64,000 nucleotides of DNA, taken from contig NZ_JNVM01000012.1 in NCBI RefSeq assembly GCF_000722545.1, positions 162,528 to 226,527 of the forward strand. Direction: 5' to 3'. The number at the start of each line of letters is the position of its first letter. Position 1 is the stretch's first letter. Source of the DNA: Paenibacillus tyrphae. GTDB lineage: Bacteria; Bacillota; Bacilli; Paenibacillales; NBRC-103111. Made by a program: the position numbers and the translations under genes. Under the pieces are notes generated by a model. It searched no databases. It was given only the letters and a program-made list of their open reading frames with translations, and was not told the DNA's origin. Shown piece after piece: positions 33,063 through 42,143 of this stretch.

Positions 33063-34799
33063 ATGGAAAAAAAAGCTTCAATGATTTTATCCGCCCTGCT
33101 GTTTCTTGCCGTGTCCCTTACCGGCTGCACCAATAAAGTGCCGGAGGCGACGGACGCGCCGAAAAAGGTCGAAGAGAACAAAGCCGCGACAAGCGAGCCG
33201 AAGCCGGGGGGCATTGTAAAGTACGGCTATGTGCAGCCGTTCAAGGGTGTACTTGATCGCGCATTTTACGGCGGTCAAGACGACGTTTTGATTCTGCAGT
33301 TCATTATGGACGACCTGCTCAAAACTGGCGATGACCTCAAGACGTATCCCAATATTGCCGAATGGACGGAGTCGGACGATCATAAGACGTTTACGTTCAA
33401 GATCAAGCCCGGTATCAAGTGGCACAATGGCGATGAGCTGACGATGGAGGACTGGAAGTTCGCGCTGGAGACCATTGCCCATAAAGACTATACGGCGGCC
33501 GGGGGCAGCCGGTACAGCAACGTGGAAATGGTTGTCGGCGTCGAGGATTACCGCGAGGGCAAAGCCAAAGATATTGCCGGCATCAAGCTGATCGACAACT
33601 ACACGATGTCGGTTACCGTCAAAAGCGCTGCGCCGAATACGATCTCGAACCTGTGGTCGTATCCGATGCCGAAAAAGTATTTTGCCGGTGTTGCTGTCAA
33701 AGATATGCTTAATTCCGATCAAGTCCGCAAAAAACCGATCGGCATCGGGCCGTTCAAAGTGAAAAAAATTCAACCGGGCGAGTATGTCGAGATGGAGCGG
33801 TTCGACGACTATTGGGGAGGCAAGCCGCTGCTCGACGGCGTGATCTACAAGGTAGTTGCCGGCAATATGGCGACCAGTCTGCTGGAAAACGGCGAAATCG
33901 ACATCATGGAAGTGCCGAACAGTCAATTTAAAGACGTTGAAAAGCTGAAAAACGTCGATATCAATAAACAAGATGCGCTTTCCTACGCCTATATCGGCTT
34001 CAAGCTGGGGACGTGGGATAAGAAATCCGAGAAAATTATTGTGAACCCGAAATCTAAGTTCGCCGACAAGCGCCTGCGGCAGGCGATGTATTACGCGCTG
34101 GACCGGCAAGCGCTGATCGATGCGTTCTCCAACGGTCTGGCCAAGACGATCTCCGCCCCCATGCCAGGAGTAAGCTGGGCGAAGATTCCGGACAATCAAT
34201 TGAATCCGTACGAATACAATCCTGATAAAGCGAAGAAATTGCTCGACGAAGCGGGATATAAAGATACGAACGGCGACGGATTGCGTGAAGATCCGCAAGG
34301 GAACAAGCTCACGTTTAACTTCGACGCCATGTCCGGCACGGAGGTTGCCGCGCCGCGCGCCCAAACGATGATGCAGATGTGGAAGGATGTGGGACTTGAC
34401 GTAAAGCTAAACGGAGGCGCATTGAAAGAGTTCAACGCCTTCTACGATGTGGTCGAGAATGACGATCCGTCTGTCGAGCTGTTCGCCGGCGCATGGTCGC
34501 TTGCCAGCGATCCCGATCCGAAGGCATTATGGAAGGGCAACGTGCTCTGGAATTTCCCGCGCTGGTACTCGGCCGAATCCGACCGCCTGATTGACGAAGG
34601 GGTCAGCGAGAAGGCTTTTGATCAGAACTACCGCAAGGACGTGTATCACAAGTGGCAGAAGCTCGTGAATGAAGAAGTGCCGATGATGTTCCTGTATTCT
34701 CCGATCGATGTGACGGTGAGCAACAAACGTCTGCAGAACGTCAAGGCGAACTCGTTCACGAATCAAATCGACGTTCATAAGTGGTGGGTCACGCAATGA
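33063..34799 (+). CDS. Dpp/Opp-family substrate-binding lipoprotein
   Basis: 578 residues from ATG 33063, nine bases after GGAGG. Lipoprotein signal ending LAVSLTGC, then the large class II (SBP_bac_5) domain: KHNGDE-type WHNGDELTMEDWKFALETI segment (cut here) and RLRQAMYYALDRQALIDAF. These proteins bind peptides, but the same family also takes up oligosaccharides in Thermotoga and other bacteria. Given the uronate dehydrogenase-like gene at the end of the cluster, an acidic sugar oligomer is a fair guess. Anchored to the outer face of the membrane. Confidence 0.92.
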   Translation: MEKKASMILSALLFLAVSLTGCTNKVPEATDAPKKVEENKAATSEPKPGGIVKYGYVQPFKGVLDRAFYGGQDDVLILQFIMDDLLKTGDDLKTYPNIAEWTESDDHKTFTFKIKPGIKWHNGDELTMEDWKFALETIAHKDYTAAGGSRYSNVEMVVGVEDYREGKAKDIAGIKLIDNYTMSVTVKSAAPNTISNLWSYPMPKKYFAGVAVKDMLNSDQVRKKPIGIGPFKVKKIQPGEYVEMERFDDYWGGKPLLDGVIYKVVAGNMATSLLENGEIDIMEVPNSQFKDVEKLKNVDINKQDALSYAYIGFKLGTWDKKSEKIIVNPKSKFADKRLRQAMYYALDRQALIDAFSNGLAKTISAPMPGVSWAKIPDNQLNPYEYNPDKAKKLLDEAGYKDTNGDGLREDPQGNKLTFNFDAMSGTEVAAPRAQTMMQMWKDVGLDVKLNGGALKEFNAFYDVVENDDPSVELFAGAWSLASDPDPKALWKGNVLWNFPRWYSAESDRLIDEGVSEKAFDQNYRKDVYHKWQKLVNEEVPMMFLYSPIDVTVSNKRLQNVKANSFTNQIDVHKWWVTQ

Positions 34800-34821
34800 T
34801 CGTATCCGGGAGGCTGGTCTT

Positions 34822-35787
34822 ATGCTGACTTATGCGTTGCGCAGACTACTGGGCATGATTCCGCTGCTCCTGCTCATCTCCGTTGTGGTGTTCACCCTGG
34901 CAAAATCAATGCCGGGGGACGCCCTGACGGGGATGATCGATCCGGCCAACGTGAAGCCGGAATATATCGCCGAAATGCGCCAGCAGCTAGGGTTTAACGA
35001 CCCGATTCCGCAGCAGTTCATCCGTTGGTTCGGCAACATGCTGCGGGGTGATTTCGGCCAATCCTTCATTCACAAGATGCCCGTGAGCGACCTGTTTTTC
35101 CAGCGGCTCCAGAATACGGCCATCCTCGCCACGATGGCTATATGCATTACCTATGCGATCGCTTTCCTGACCGGGATGATCGCGGGCAGACGTCCGAATA
35201 CGCCGATCGATTATTCGATCCAGACGGTCAGCTACATTGTCTATGCCCTTCCGAGCTTTATTATCGGAATCGTCTGCATCTACATCTTCGCGATCAAGCT
35301 CGGCTGGGTGCCCGCCAGCGGATCGCGCAGCGTCGGAGTTGCCGACGGCTCGCTTGCGTATTACATGAACGTATTGAAAAATTCACTCCTGCCCGCGTTC
35401 GTACTCGGCTCTTTGGGCACGGCCGCTTATACGCAATTTCTGCGCAATGACATTATCGAGAGCAGTCGCAAGGATTACGTCAGGACGGCACGGGCGAAAG
35501 GGACAAGCGAGCGGCATATTTACAACCGGCACATCCTGCGCAATTCGCTGATCCCCATGGTTACGTTTCTCGGTATCGATATCGGGGGATTGTTCGGCGG
35601 GGCGGTCATTACCGAGACGCTGTTCGTTTATCCGGGAATGGGCGAATTGTTCGTCTCCTCGATCAGCAGCCGCGATTATTCCGTCGTGATGACAATTACG
35701 ATGTTTGCGTCCGTCATGACGCTGATCGGCAACTTAATTTCCGATTTGCTGTACGGTTACGTCGATCCGCGTATCCGGCTTCGCTAG
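34822..35787 (+). CDS. Dpp/Opp-type ABC transporter permease (DppB-like)
   Basis: 321 residues with six membrane helices; N-terminal MLTYALRRLLGMIPLLLLIS and the EAA motif near residue 215 (RKDYVRTARAKGTSERHIYN). It forms half of the channel with the next gene product. Ribosome site GGGAGG before the ATG, 22 bases after the binding-protein gene. No anomalies. Confidence 0.93.
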   Translation: MLTYALRRLLGMIPLLLLISVVVFTLAKSMPGDALTGMIDPANVKPEYIAEMRQQLGFNDPIPQQFIRWFGNMLRGDFGQSFIHKMPVSDLFFQRLQNTAILATMAICITYAIAFLTGMIAGRRPNTPIDYSIQTVSYIVYALPSFIIGIVCIYIFAIKLGWVPASGSRSVGVADGSLAYYMNVLKNSLLPAFVLGSLGTAAYTQFLRNDIIESSRKDYVRTARAKGTSERHIYNRHILRNSLIPMVTFLGIDIGGLFGGAVITETLFVYPGMGELFVSSISSRDYSVVMTITMFASVMTLIGNLISDLLYGYVDPRIRLR

Positions 35788-35805
35788 CATGAGAGGAGGA
35801 TGGCT

Positions 35806-36705
35806 ATGAATACCGCGACGAAGCCGTTGAATCAAACGATGCCCATCGGCAAAAAACGAAGCGCCTCCCCGTGGGTGACGGGCTGGAGCCGATTTTTTCA
35901 CAACAAGCTGGCGGTCGCCAGCCTCGCGTTTCTGGTCCTCATTACGGCCCTGTGCGTTCTGGCGCCGCTGCTGACCTCCTATGACCCGGTTAAAATCAAC
36001 CTGCGTCTCATCCATAAACCACCGTCGGTGGAGCATCTGTTAGGAACGGACAAGGGCGGGCGCGACATTATCGCAAGATTGCTGTACGGCGGGCGCACGA
36101 CGCTGATGATTGCCGTAAGCATCAGCTTTTTGGTGACGTTTATCGGGGTGACCATCGGTTCGGTCGCCGGCTATTTCGGAGGCAAGATCGATAACATGTT
36201 AATGCGCTTCACCGATTTTATTATGATTTTCCCGTTTCTTATTTTTGTTATCGTCCTGAAGACGGTCATTGCGGACTCGGGCATCCTGGTGCTGATTGTC
36301 GTCATCAGCGTGCTTGGCTGGGGCGGGATCGCCCGTCTTGTGCGAAGCAAGGTGCTGTCGGAGAAAGAGAACGAGTACATCATGAGCGCCGTCGCGATCG
36401 GCTGCAAGCCGTTCCAGGTGATCGTCAAGCATTTGCTGCCCAATGTGGCCTCTACCATTATTGTGCAGGCAATCGTCGTAATCGCGGTGATGATCGGCGT
36501 AGAAACGGGTCTTAGCTTCCTCGGGTTTGGCGTACCGGCCAACGTACCAAGCTGGGGAAATATGATGTCGGATGCGATCTCGCCCCAAGTGATCAAAAAT
36601 CAATGGTGGGTTTGGCTGCCGTCCGCCGTCGTGATTACCTCTACGATTCTCGCCATTAACTTTATCGGGGAAGGCGCGAAGGAAGCGTTTGATCCAAAAG
36701 GATAA
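35806..36705 (+). CDS. Dpp/Opp-type ABC transporter permease (DppC-like)
   Basis: 299 residues from ATG 35806 (six bases after GAGGAGG; an ATG two codons earlier overlaps the site). Six helices; the N-terminal DppC region (WSRFFHNKLAVASLAFLVL), LLGTDKGGRDIIARLLYGGR and the EAA-type loop (SEKENEYIMSAVAIGCKPFQ). Partner of the DppB-like permease. The end of the core transporter operon; the following gene has a possible promoter of its own. Confidence 0.93.
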   Translation: MNTATKPLNQTMPIGKKRSASPWVTGWSRFFHNKLAVASLAFLVLITALCVLAPLLTSYDPVKINLRLIHKPPSVEHLLGTDKGGRDIIARLLYGGRTTLMIAVSISFLVTFIGVTIGSVAGYFGGKIDNMLMRFTDFIMIFPFLIFVIVLKTVIADSGILVLIVVISVLGWGGIARLVRSKVLSEKENEYIMSAVAIGCKPFQVIVKHLLPNVASTIIVQAIVVIAVMIGVETGLSFLGFGVPANVPSWGNMMSDAISPQVIKNQWWVWLPSAVVITSTILAINFIGEGAKEAFDPKG

Positions 36706-36739
36706 TTTGCGGACGACCACAGATGCGTGTTACCGTATT

Positions 36740-36770
36740 TTGATAGGTAGGAAAATTACATATCTATAAT
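36740..36770 (+). promoter_or_regulatory. possible promoter of the oxidoreductase gene
   Basis: TTGATA at 36740-36745 and TATAAT at 36765-36770 with a 19-base spacer, AGGAGC following. The spacer is two bases longer than ideal. Read-through from the transporter genes is also likely. Confidence 0.4.
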
Positions 36771-36784
36771 AAGGAGCATGAAAG

Positions 36785-37555
36785 ATGAGTTCCAGCAATA
36801 AGGTGCTGATCACCGGCGCTGCCGGCAATATCGGTAGAGCATTCAGGCAATACGCGAAAGATGCGGGGGCGGAATACTCTTTCCGTTTGGCCGACCGCTC
36901 TTCTGACGCTCTAAGCGCCGTTGCTCAAACCGAAGATGAAATCATGACCTTGGACGTGGCGGACCTAGACGCTTGCCAACAAGCTTGCGCGAATGTCTCC
37001 ACCGTCATTCACTTAGCGGCGGACCCATCGCCTGATGCGGACTTCTACTCTTCTTTGCTGGAAAACAACATTAAAGGAACATACAACGTATTTCGCGCTG
37101 CCAAGGATCAGGGCTGCAGAAGGGTTATCTTTGCCAGCAGCGCCCAGGCCGTCGAAGCGTATCCGTTAGATGTTCAGGTCCATTCCGGGATGCCGGTTCG
37201 CCCAAAAAATTTATATGGCGTAAGCAAATGCTTCGGGGAAGCGCTCGCCTCTTATTTTGCCGATGTTGAAGGTCTTTCCAGCATCGTAGTCCGCATAGCC
37301 AACTTTGTAAGTGATTCGGACGCACTTCATGGGGCAAGCGCACGGGATTTGAGCGCATATATAAGCCCTCGCGATTTAGGGGAACTGCTGCTGCGATGCA
37401 TCGAGACGCCTTCCATCAAGTTTGCCGTCTTTCCCGGAATCTCCAACAATCGCTATAAGCGGATGGATCTCTCGGACGCTCGCGAACAATTGAAATATAA
37501 TCCGATCGACGATTCTTTCGCTATCCTAGACGGTTTAAGAAATTACTCACGGTGA
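36785..37555 (+). CDS. NAD-dependent epimerase/dehydratase family, uronate dehydrogenase-like
   Basis: 256 residues, extended short-chain dehydrogenase. Rossmann glycine motif GAAGNIGRAF at residues 10-19; catalytic YGVSK (about 142-146) with a preceding FASSAQAVE. The overall size and VIHLAADPSPDADFYSSLLENN (cut short: LAADPSPDADFYS) match uronate dehydrogenases, which oxidise galacturonate or glucuronate to aldaric acid lactones. Alternatives are small sugar epimerases. It follows the Dpp-type transporter by 79 bases on the same strand, and so hints that the transporter carries uronic-acid sugars. No pectinase or other uronate gene is in the window. Confidence 0.8.
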   Translation: MSSSNKVLITGAAGNIGRAFRQYAKDAGAEYSFRLADRSSDALSAVAQTEDEIMTLDVADLDACQQACANVSTVIHLAADPSPDADFYSSLLENNIKGTYNVFRAAKDQGCRRVIFASSAQAVEAYPLDVQVHSGMPVRPKNLYGVSKCFGEALASYFADVEGLSSIVVRIANFVSDSDALHGASARDLSAYISPRDLGELLLRCIETPSIKFAVFPGISNNRYKRMDLSDAREQLKYNPIDDSFAILDGLRNYSR

Positions 37556-37589
37556 GGCTAAGTCGCTCCACATGCCAAACGTCCTAAAC

Positions 37590-37644
37590 AATACGGCGGC
37601 CGTCCGAACATGAAGCACATGTTCCGGACGGCCGCCGCCGTATT
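37590..37644. terminator. long hairpin between convergent operons
   Basis: AATACGGCGGCCGTCCG and its bulged complement CGGACGGCCGCCGCCGTATT, with AACATG/CATGTT nearest the loop: a stem of about 25 pairs. It lies between the oxidoreductase and the GH94 gene. T-runs are short, so termination may rely on stem strength. Confidence 0.6.
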
Positions 37645-37680
37645 AATGGGTCGGTGCTGAGAAGCTAGCCCCTCCCTTTA

Positions 37681-40600
37681 TTACATGAAAATCTCGATCA
37701 CATTGCCGGCTTCCGACCGATTGCCCGCAAACTCCTGCTTTCCGATACGCACGCCTCCTTCGCGGTACCGGTTGGCGACGGACTTCGCCGGCAGCTCGCG
37801 GCCGTTCATCGTTACCCTGCTCAGGCCTTGCCCTTGACCGGTCAGACGATACACGAATGTGACCGGAGCTCCCATCACCTCGAATTCAAACTGCAGCCCG
37901 TCGAGCGACGTCGGCAGCACCGGATCGATAATCAAGTCGCCCTCGATCATACGAATCCCCAAGGCATTGGCAATCAGCTGGTTCATATAAATTCCCGGAC
38001 CGCTGGAGTAAATTCTCCAGCCGCCCTTCACCGGCACCGAACCGTCGCGCAATTCGTCAAAGCGCTCCTGCGCCTCGTAGCGGGTGCTGAACTTCGCGTC
38101 AGAGCTGCTGAAGTAGGCGTTGCTTTGCCGAAGCTCCGCGTTCGGCACGACGCTTCGCAGACCGACCGGGTTAATCGTGGCCAGCCCCCTCCACACCTCG
38201 TCCGGTTTGCCAAGCTTGGCCATCGCCTCGATAAAACGGATATGGGCGTGAACGTACTGCAGGCCGATTTCCCTGCCTACGTTAGCCGCCTGCTCGGCCC
38301 GCTTGAACTGCTTGCTGACGCCCCCGGTATAATTCGCCGGACGATTCATCAGCCGGACGCCGTCCGGATAGAACAGCTTCTCCTTGATGATCCGGTAATG
38401 GGCCTCCGCCTGCTCCTGCGTCAGCAGCTCGCCGATCATGCTGCGCGTCATCGGCAGCAGCCGGTAGCGGATGCCGGTTTGCGTATCCGACGGATGCAGC
38501 ATCAGCTCGGCTTCGCCCGGCTTCTCCATGTACACGAATCCGGGAATAACGTCGGATTGCAGCATATACCGGTTAAAGTCCTCCCGGATGCCGTCGCCAA
38601 GCCGTTCCAGCTCGGCCGCCGTCTCCGCGTCCGCTTCCGCCAAGGCCGCGGCGAGCTGACTGAATACTTGATACGTCAAGGCTACGGTCCAACTGCTGAT
38701 CAAATAGCGTTTCAATTGGGCGTTCGCCGGTTGGAGCGTATCATCCCAATCCCCGTCGCCGTACGAAGACAAGTGCGTGCCGTGCAGAAAGTGCCGCTTG
38801 ATATAATCAAGCTGCTTTTTGGCATGCTCCAGCACTGTCTCGGTCTCTTCCGTGAACGTAAAGACGCCCCGCTTCGTATAAGGCAGCCGCACCTCCAGAA
38901 TGGAAGTATCCCCGGTCGCCGTCAAATAATCGCTCAGCACCTTGAGCGGCCAGACAATAATATCGCCATGGCTTTCTTCCTGCTGGATGAAGGCGTACCG
39001 GTCGAACATGAACCATTGCGGCCAGTTCCCGTCGTCCTCGTATTGATGCGAATACACGGTGGTCAGAATATCACGCACCACGTCGTATTTTTGTGTCGCC
39101 AAAAAGTATTCTGTCGGCCCTTGGCACACGTCGCGCGTCCCCCATGCCGCCCCGCCATACTGCTCCAGGCCGTGCGGCACCGAGAAGTGAACCAGCATAT
39201 TGTGCGTATACCACCATGCGAGCGTATTAAGCTTATTCAGCTCGTCCGGCCATTCACCGCGCAGGGTCAAGCGGAAGCCGTTCATGACCGTGCGGTAAAA
39301 CTCGCGGTACCGCCCGATTTCCGCATCGGCATCCCTTTCGGCAAACGGCAGCTCTTCCCCGTGCAGCAAGCCCTGCACCGTGACGGTCCATTCGCTGCTT
39401 GCGCCGAGTGCGAGGACGACCAGCGAAGCCGAGCCCGGCTCCGCGTTCGGGGCCAGCAGCCGTTCGTCTCCCGTCTGCATGTCGGCGCCTTCCACCCTCA
39501 TGCGGTAGCAGAGGCTCGGATAAGCGCGGGTGCTGAGCGACTGGGCGTCAGCATAGAAAGCGAGCGTCCGGCCGTCGTCCTGCTGCTCCATGCGGAACGG
39601 CAGCTCGTATTCGGCCGCGTTCATCGTCACCTGATTCGAGAGCAGGAAGCGGTAAGGCTTGCCGCTGGCCGAACGAACGTGCAGCACGACCTCCGGCGTA
39701 TCCACGGTCGTATAGCTCGTGATCACAAACAGCTCGTCCGCCGTCTTGTAATACCAGCGGGCAAAGTTGAAGCCCATCTCGAACATGGACGGCATCGCCA
39801 GCAGCCGGTACTGCCCGTCCAGCTCGACGTACATGCGCTGCCCCGACGTCTTCGGTACGTTCAGCGCATTGCGGGCGTTAGTCAGCATTTTGTTGAAGGA
39901 CGTATTGCCGATCACCAGCTGCGCGTTGAACATCCCGTACATGTACGAGGTCGTCGTGATGACCCGCTCGTTCATCCGGTCGTTGTTCCCGGTCATGAGG
40001 ATATGTCCGTGCGGACGCTCCATGCGCAGCTCTTTTTCCTTCAGCACGACATGCTCGTGGGTATCGGTGAAGAAGGATAGCAGTTCCTCTCTGTCCCACT
40101 CCTCTTGCTGGCGGCTCGGGAACAGGTCTTCGATTTCCTGCCGCGTCATGGAGAAGGTACGCAGCGGCGCTCCGATCTGAGAAGCCGCGCTGATCTTCGC
40201 TTGCCAAGAGCCGGAGGAGGACGGTACCAAGGCTGGGGACTCCTGCTCCCGAGCCTCGCGCCAAGCGTCCTGTATATCGGCTTCGTATTCCAGAGCGGCC
40301 ACCGCCTCCGGGTGGTTGTCCCGGAACAAGCCGTAGAATACGAATCTCGCTTCGCCGGCCAGCTTGACCCGTTGGGATTGCAGCGCGATATACGCAAATT
40401 CGTATTGGTATACTTCGTTAGCCAGCGAAGCCTTGGTCAAAGCCTCCGGCTCGTTCGTTTCCTTGTAGGACAAGCCGAAAAATTGAAAACCGTCCGTCGA
40501 GTAACCGGCTGCTTTCGTCAGGCAGCCCTGCTGAAGGTAAGGAAATTTCCCCTGCTGCGGCTGATTTTGCCGGGAACAGACGACATACCCCTTCTGCGCA

Positions 40601-41058
40601 TCCTCGAATACCGCGTGATCGATATATTGGGACAAGTAAGCCTCGTTGCTGCGGACGGCGCCCGGATGGGCGATCCCAACGTCCTGTCCGTAGACGACGT
40701 CGACTTCCGCCTCCTGCCCGTACACGGCAACATCCCAGAACCATATCCCGCGCGCCGTTAAGCGAAAGGTCACTTCATAGCGAAGCGCGCCGGCTTCGCC
40801 TTCCCAGACGACCTGACCGCCGTCCGCCTGGCGCACACGGCTTGCAGAATGAACGCCAAGCAAAGGCGTCGCTTCTATGCCGGAGGCCCGATGCTGCCGC
40901 AAATACAAATTATTCAACGATCCCGTCACCGGGTTGGACAGCCATTGATTGATCATCGTTTCTTGGCAGGCCGCTTCGTACAGATCGCCGCTGTTCAAGA
41001 AGGTAAACCGTAAATTTCCTGCTTCCGCCCTAAACCGGGACGTGCTCAGCATGGTCAT
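37681..41058 (-). CDS. GH94-family glycoside phosphorylase, SOGP-like
   Basis: About 1125 residues from an ATG eight bases after GGAG (GTG 41067 also possible). GH94 layout: N-terminal beta-sandwich, helical (alpha/alpha)6 barrel from about residue 600, and the general-acid motif GDGDWDDTLQP near residues 770-780. Upstream lie EQYGGAAWGTRDVCQGPTEY (barrel entry) and WPQWFMFDRY. The length (about 1,100) fits 1,2-beta-oligoglucan phosphorylases better than cellobiose phosphorylases (about 800). It would split imported beta-glucan with phosphate to give a sugar phosphate. Last gene of the six-gene LacI-controlled operon. No signal peptide, so it is cytoplasmic. Substrate is inference from size and context. 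Confidence 0.8.
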   Translation of the reverse strand: MTMLSTSRFRAEAGNLRFTFLNSGDLYEAACQETMINQWLSNPVTGSLNNLYLRQHRASGIEATPLLGVHSASRVRQADGGQVVWEGEAGALRYEVTFRLTARGIWFWDVAVYGQEAEVDVVYGQDVGIAHPGAVRSNEAYLSQYIDHAVFEDAQKGYVVCSRQNQPQQGKFPYLQQGCLTKAAGYSTDGFQFFGLSYKETNEPEALTKASLANEVYQYEFAYIALQSQRVKLAGEARFVFYGLFRDNHPEAVAALEYEADIQDAWREAREQESPALVPSSSGSWQAKISAASQIGAPLRTFSMTRQEIEDLFPSRQQEEWDREELLSFFTDTHEHVVLKEKELRMERPHGHILMTGNNDRMNERVITTTSYMYGMFNAQLVIGNTSFNKMLTNARNALNVPKTSGQRMYVELDGQYRLLAMPSMFEMGFNFARWYYKTADELFVITSYTTVDTPEVVLHVRSASGKPYRFLLSNQVTMNAAEYELPFRMEQQDDGRTLAFYADAQSLSTRAYPSLCYRMRVEGADMQTGDERLLAPNAEPGSASLVVLALGASSEWTVTVQGLLHGEELPFAERDADAEIGRYREFYRTVMNGFRLTLRGEWPDELNKLNTLAWWYTHNMLVHFSVPHGLEQYGGAAWGTRDVCQGPTEYFLATQKYDVVRDILTTVYSHQYEDDGNWPQWFMFDRYAFIQQEESHGDIIVWPLKVLSDYLTATGDTSILEVRLPYTKRGVFTFTEETETVLEHAKKQLDYIKRHFLHGTHLSSYGDGDWDDTLQPANAQLKRYLISSWTVALTYQVFSQLAAALAEADAETAAELERLGDGIREDFNRYMLQSDVIPGFVYMEKPGEAELMLHPSDTQTGIRYRLLPMTRSMIGELLTQEQAEAHYRIIKEKLFYPDGVRLMNRPANYTGGVSKQFKRAEQAANVGREIGLQYVHAHIRFIEAMAKLGKPDEVWRGLATINPVGLRSVVPNAELRQSNAYFSSSDAKFSTRYEAQERFDELRDGSVPVKGGWRIYSSGPGIYMNQLIANALGIRMIEGDLIIDPVLPTSLDGLQFEFEVMGAPVTFVYRLTGQGQGLSRVTMNGRELPAKSVANRYREGGVRIGKQEFAGNRSEAGNVIEIFM

Positions 41059-41160
41059 CGTCTCCACTCCATTTTCTGTTTATATATGGGTGAAAAAAAC
41101 CGCCGGACACCATCGCTCCAGCGGTCCTTTTTCGAAATCAGTTTTAACCCGCAACCCGCG

Positions 41161-42114
41161 TTAAAAGGAAAGATGCTTTCGGATAAATTCGACCGTGCGG
41201 CGGTTCTGATAGCCGCCCGTCGCATGTCCCGTAAACGGATGCACTCCGATTTCCTTTGTCGATCTGATCCGGTTGTACGCCGCGAACACGGTTTCCGGCA
41301 AGCATACGGTGTCCTTCAAGCCGACCGAGACGAGCACCGGAATCCGGATGCGCTCCGCCAAGTTCATGATGTCGAAATAGCTGAGCGTCTCCATGACCTT
41401 GTCCAGATGCTCCGGGAACCGGCTCACGAATTCCGCCGCTTCGGAGAGCGAGCTGACCGAATTCAGAATGCCAAAGTCCATATGGCACATATTCGGAATA
41501 TTCGCGATGGACAGCGCCGGCTTGTCGCTCAAGGCGGAGACCAGCAGCGACAAGCCGCCTCCCTGGCTGTCGCCAGCCACGACGATGCGGCTGCGGTCGA
41601 TCTCCGGTTGTGCCGCCACCCATTCGACGGCTCGCAGCGTGTCGACGGCAATGGCCTTATAGTAGCAGGTCTCCTTATCCAAAATGCCCTGCGTGATCCA
41701 GCCTTTCGTCATCCCGTACGTATTGGCCAGCCGGTTGCCCGTCTCGCCGCCTTGTCCGCGGATATCGACAGCGAATACCGCCATTCCCATCAGCAGCCAG
41801 GAGGCATACTGCTCGGGATACCCCCGGCCTCCCGTATATCCGTGAAACAAGACGACGCACGGCAGCTTCTCCCGTACCGGAAACTTCGGAAGCAGGTACC
41901 ACCCTTTGATCGGCGTATCGGCGAACCCTTGGTACGTGACATCGTATGTGTCCATATACGGGAATGGCGTTTCCTGCCGCGACCGCTGCGCTTGAACCGG
42001 CTTGTCAATCACATCGGCCAGCGTCCGGCTCCAGAATGCCTCCAGGTCGGCCGGAGCGGTCGACTCGGGCGCATACCGGTGAAGCTCTTCGATCCGTTTT
42101 TGAACTGCGTTCAT
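41161..42114 (-). CDS. CE7 acetyl esterase (acetylxylan esterase/cephalosporin C deacetylase type)
   Basis: 317 residues, alpha/beta hydrolase of carbohydrate esterase family 7. Nucleophile S183 in AGDSQGGG, Asp268 in VGLKDTVCLP, His297 in FTGHATGG; the RGQGG motif at about 119-123 is the family's usual one. Cytoplasmic enzyme that removes acetyl groups from imported short sugars. It lies 29 bases after the binding-protein gene and about 100 bases before the GH94 gene in the same operon, so the imported substrate is likely an acetylated oligosaccharide. Confidence 0.9.
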   Translation of the reverse strand: MNAVQKRIEELHRYAPESTAPADLEAFWSRTLADVIDKPVQAQRSRQETPFPYMDTYDVTYQGFADTPIKGWYLLPKFPVREKLPCVVLFHGYTGGRGYPEQYASWLLMGMAVFAVDIRGQGGETGNRLANTYGMTKGWITQGILDKETCYYKAIAVDTLRAVEWVAAQPEIDRSRIVVAGDSQGGGLSLLVSALSDKPALSIANIPNMCHMDFGILNSVSSLSEAAEFVSRFPEHLDKVMETLSYFDIMNLAERIRIPVLVSVGLKDTVCLPETVFAAYNRIRSTKEIGVHPFTGHATGGYQNRRTVEFIRKHLSF

Positions 42115-42143
42115 GCGCTACCGCCTCGCCTTATCGCTAAAAA

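Noticed and set aside
33087..34364. A 425-codon minus-strand frame in the Dpp-type binding-protein gene
   Set aside because: Shadow of the coding strand; no ribosome site and no recognisable fold.
37828..40080. A 750-codon open frame on the plus strand inside the GH94 gene
   Set aside because: It is fully antisense to a clear GH94 enzyme; its Arg/His/Gln-rich product has no domain order and reflects codon bias of the true gene.
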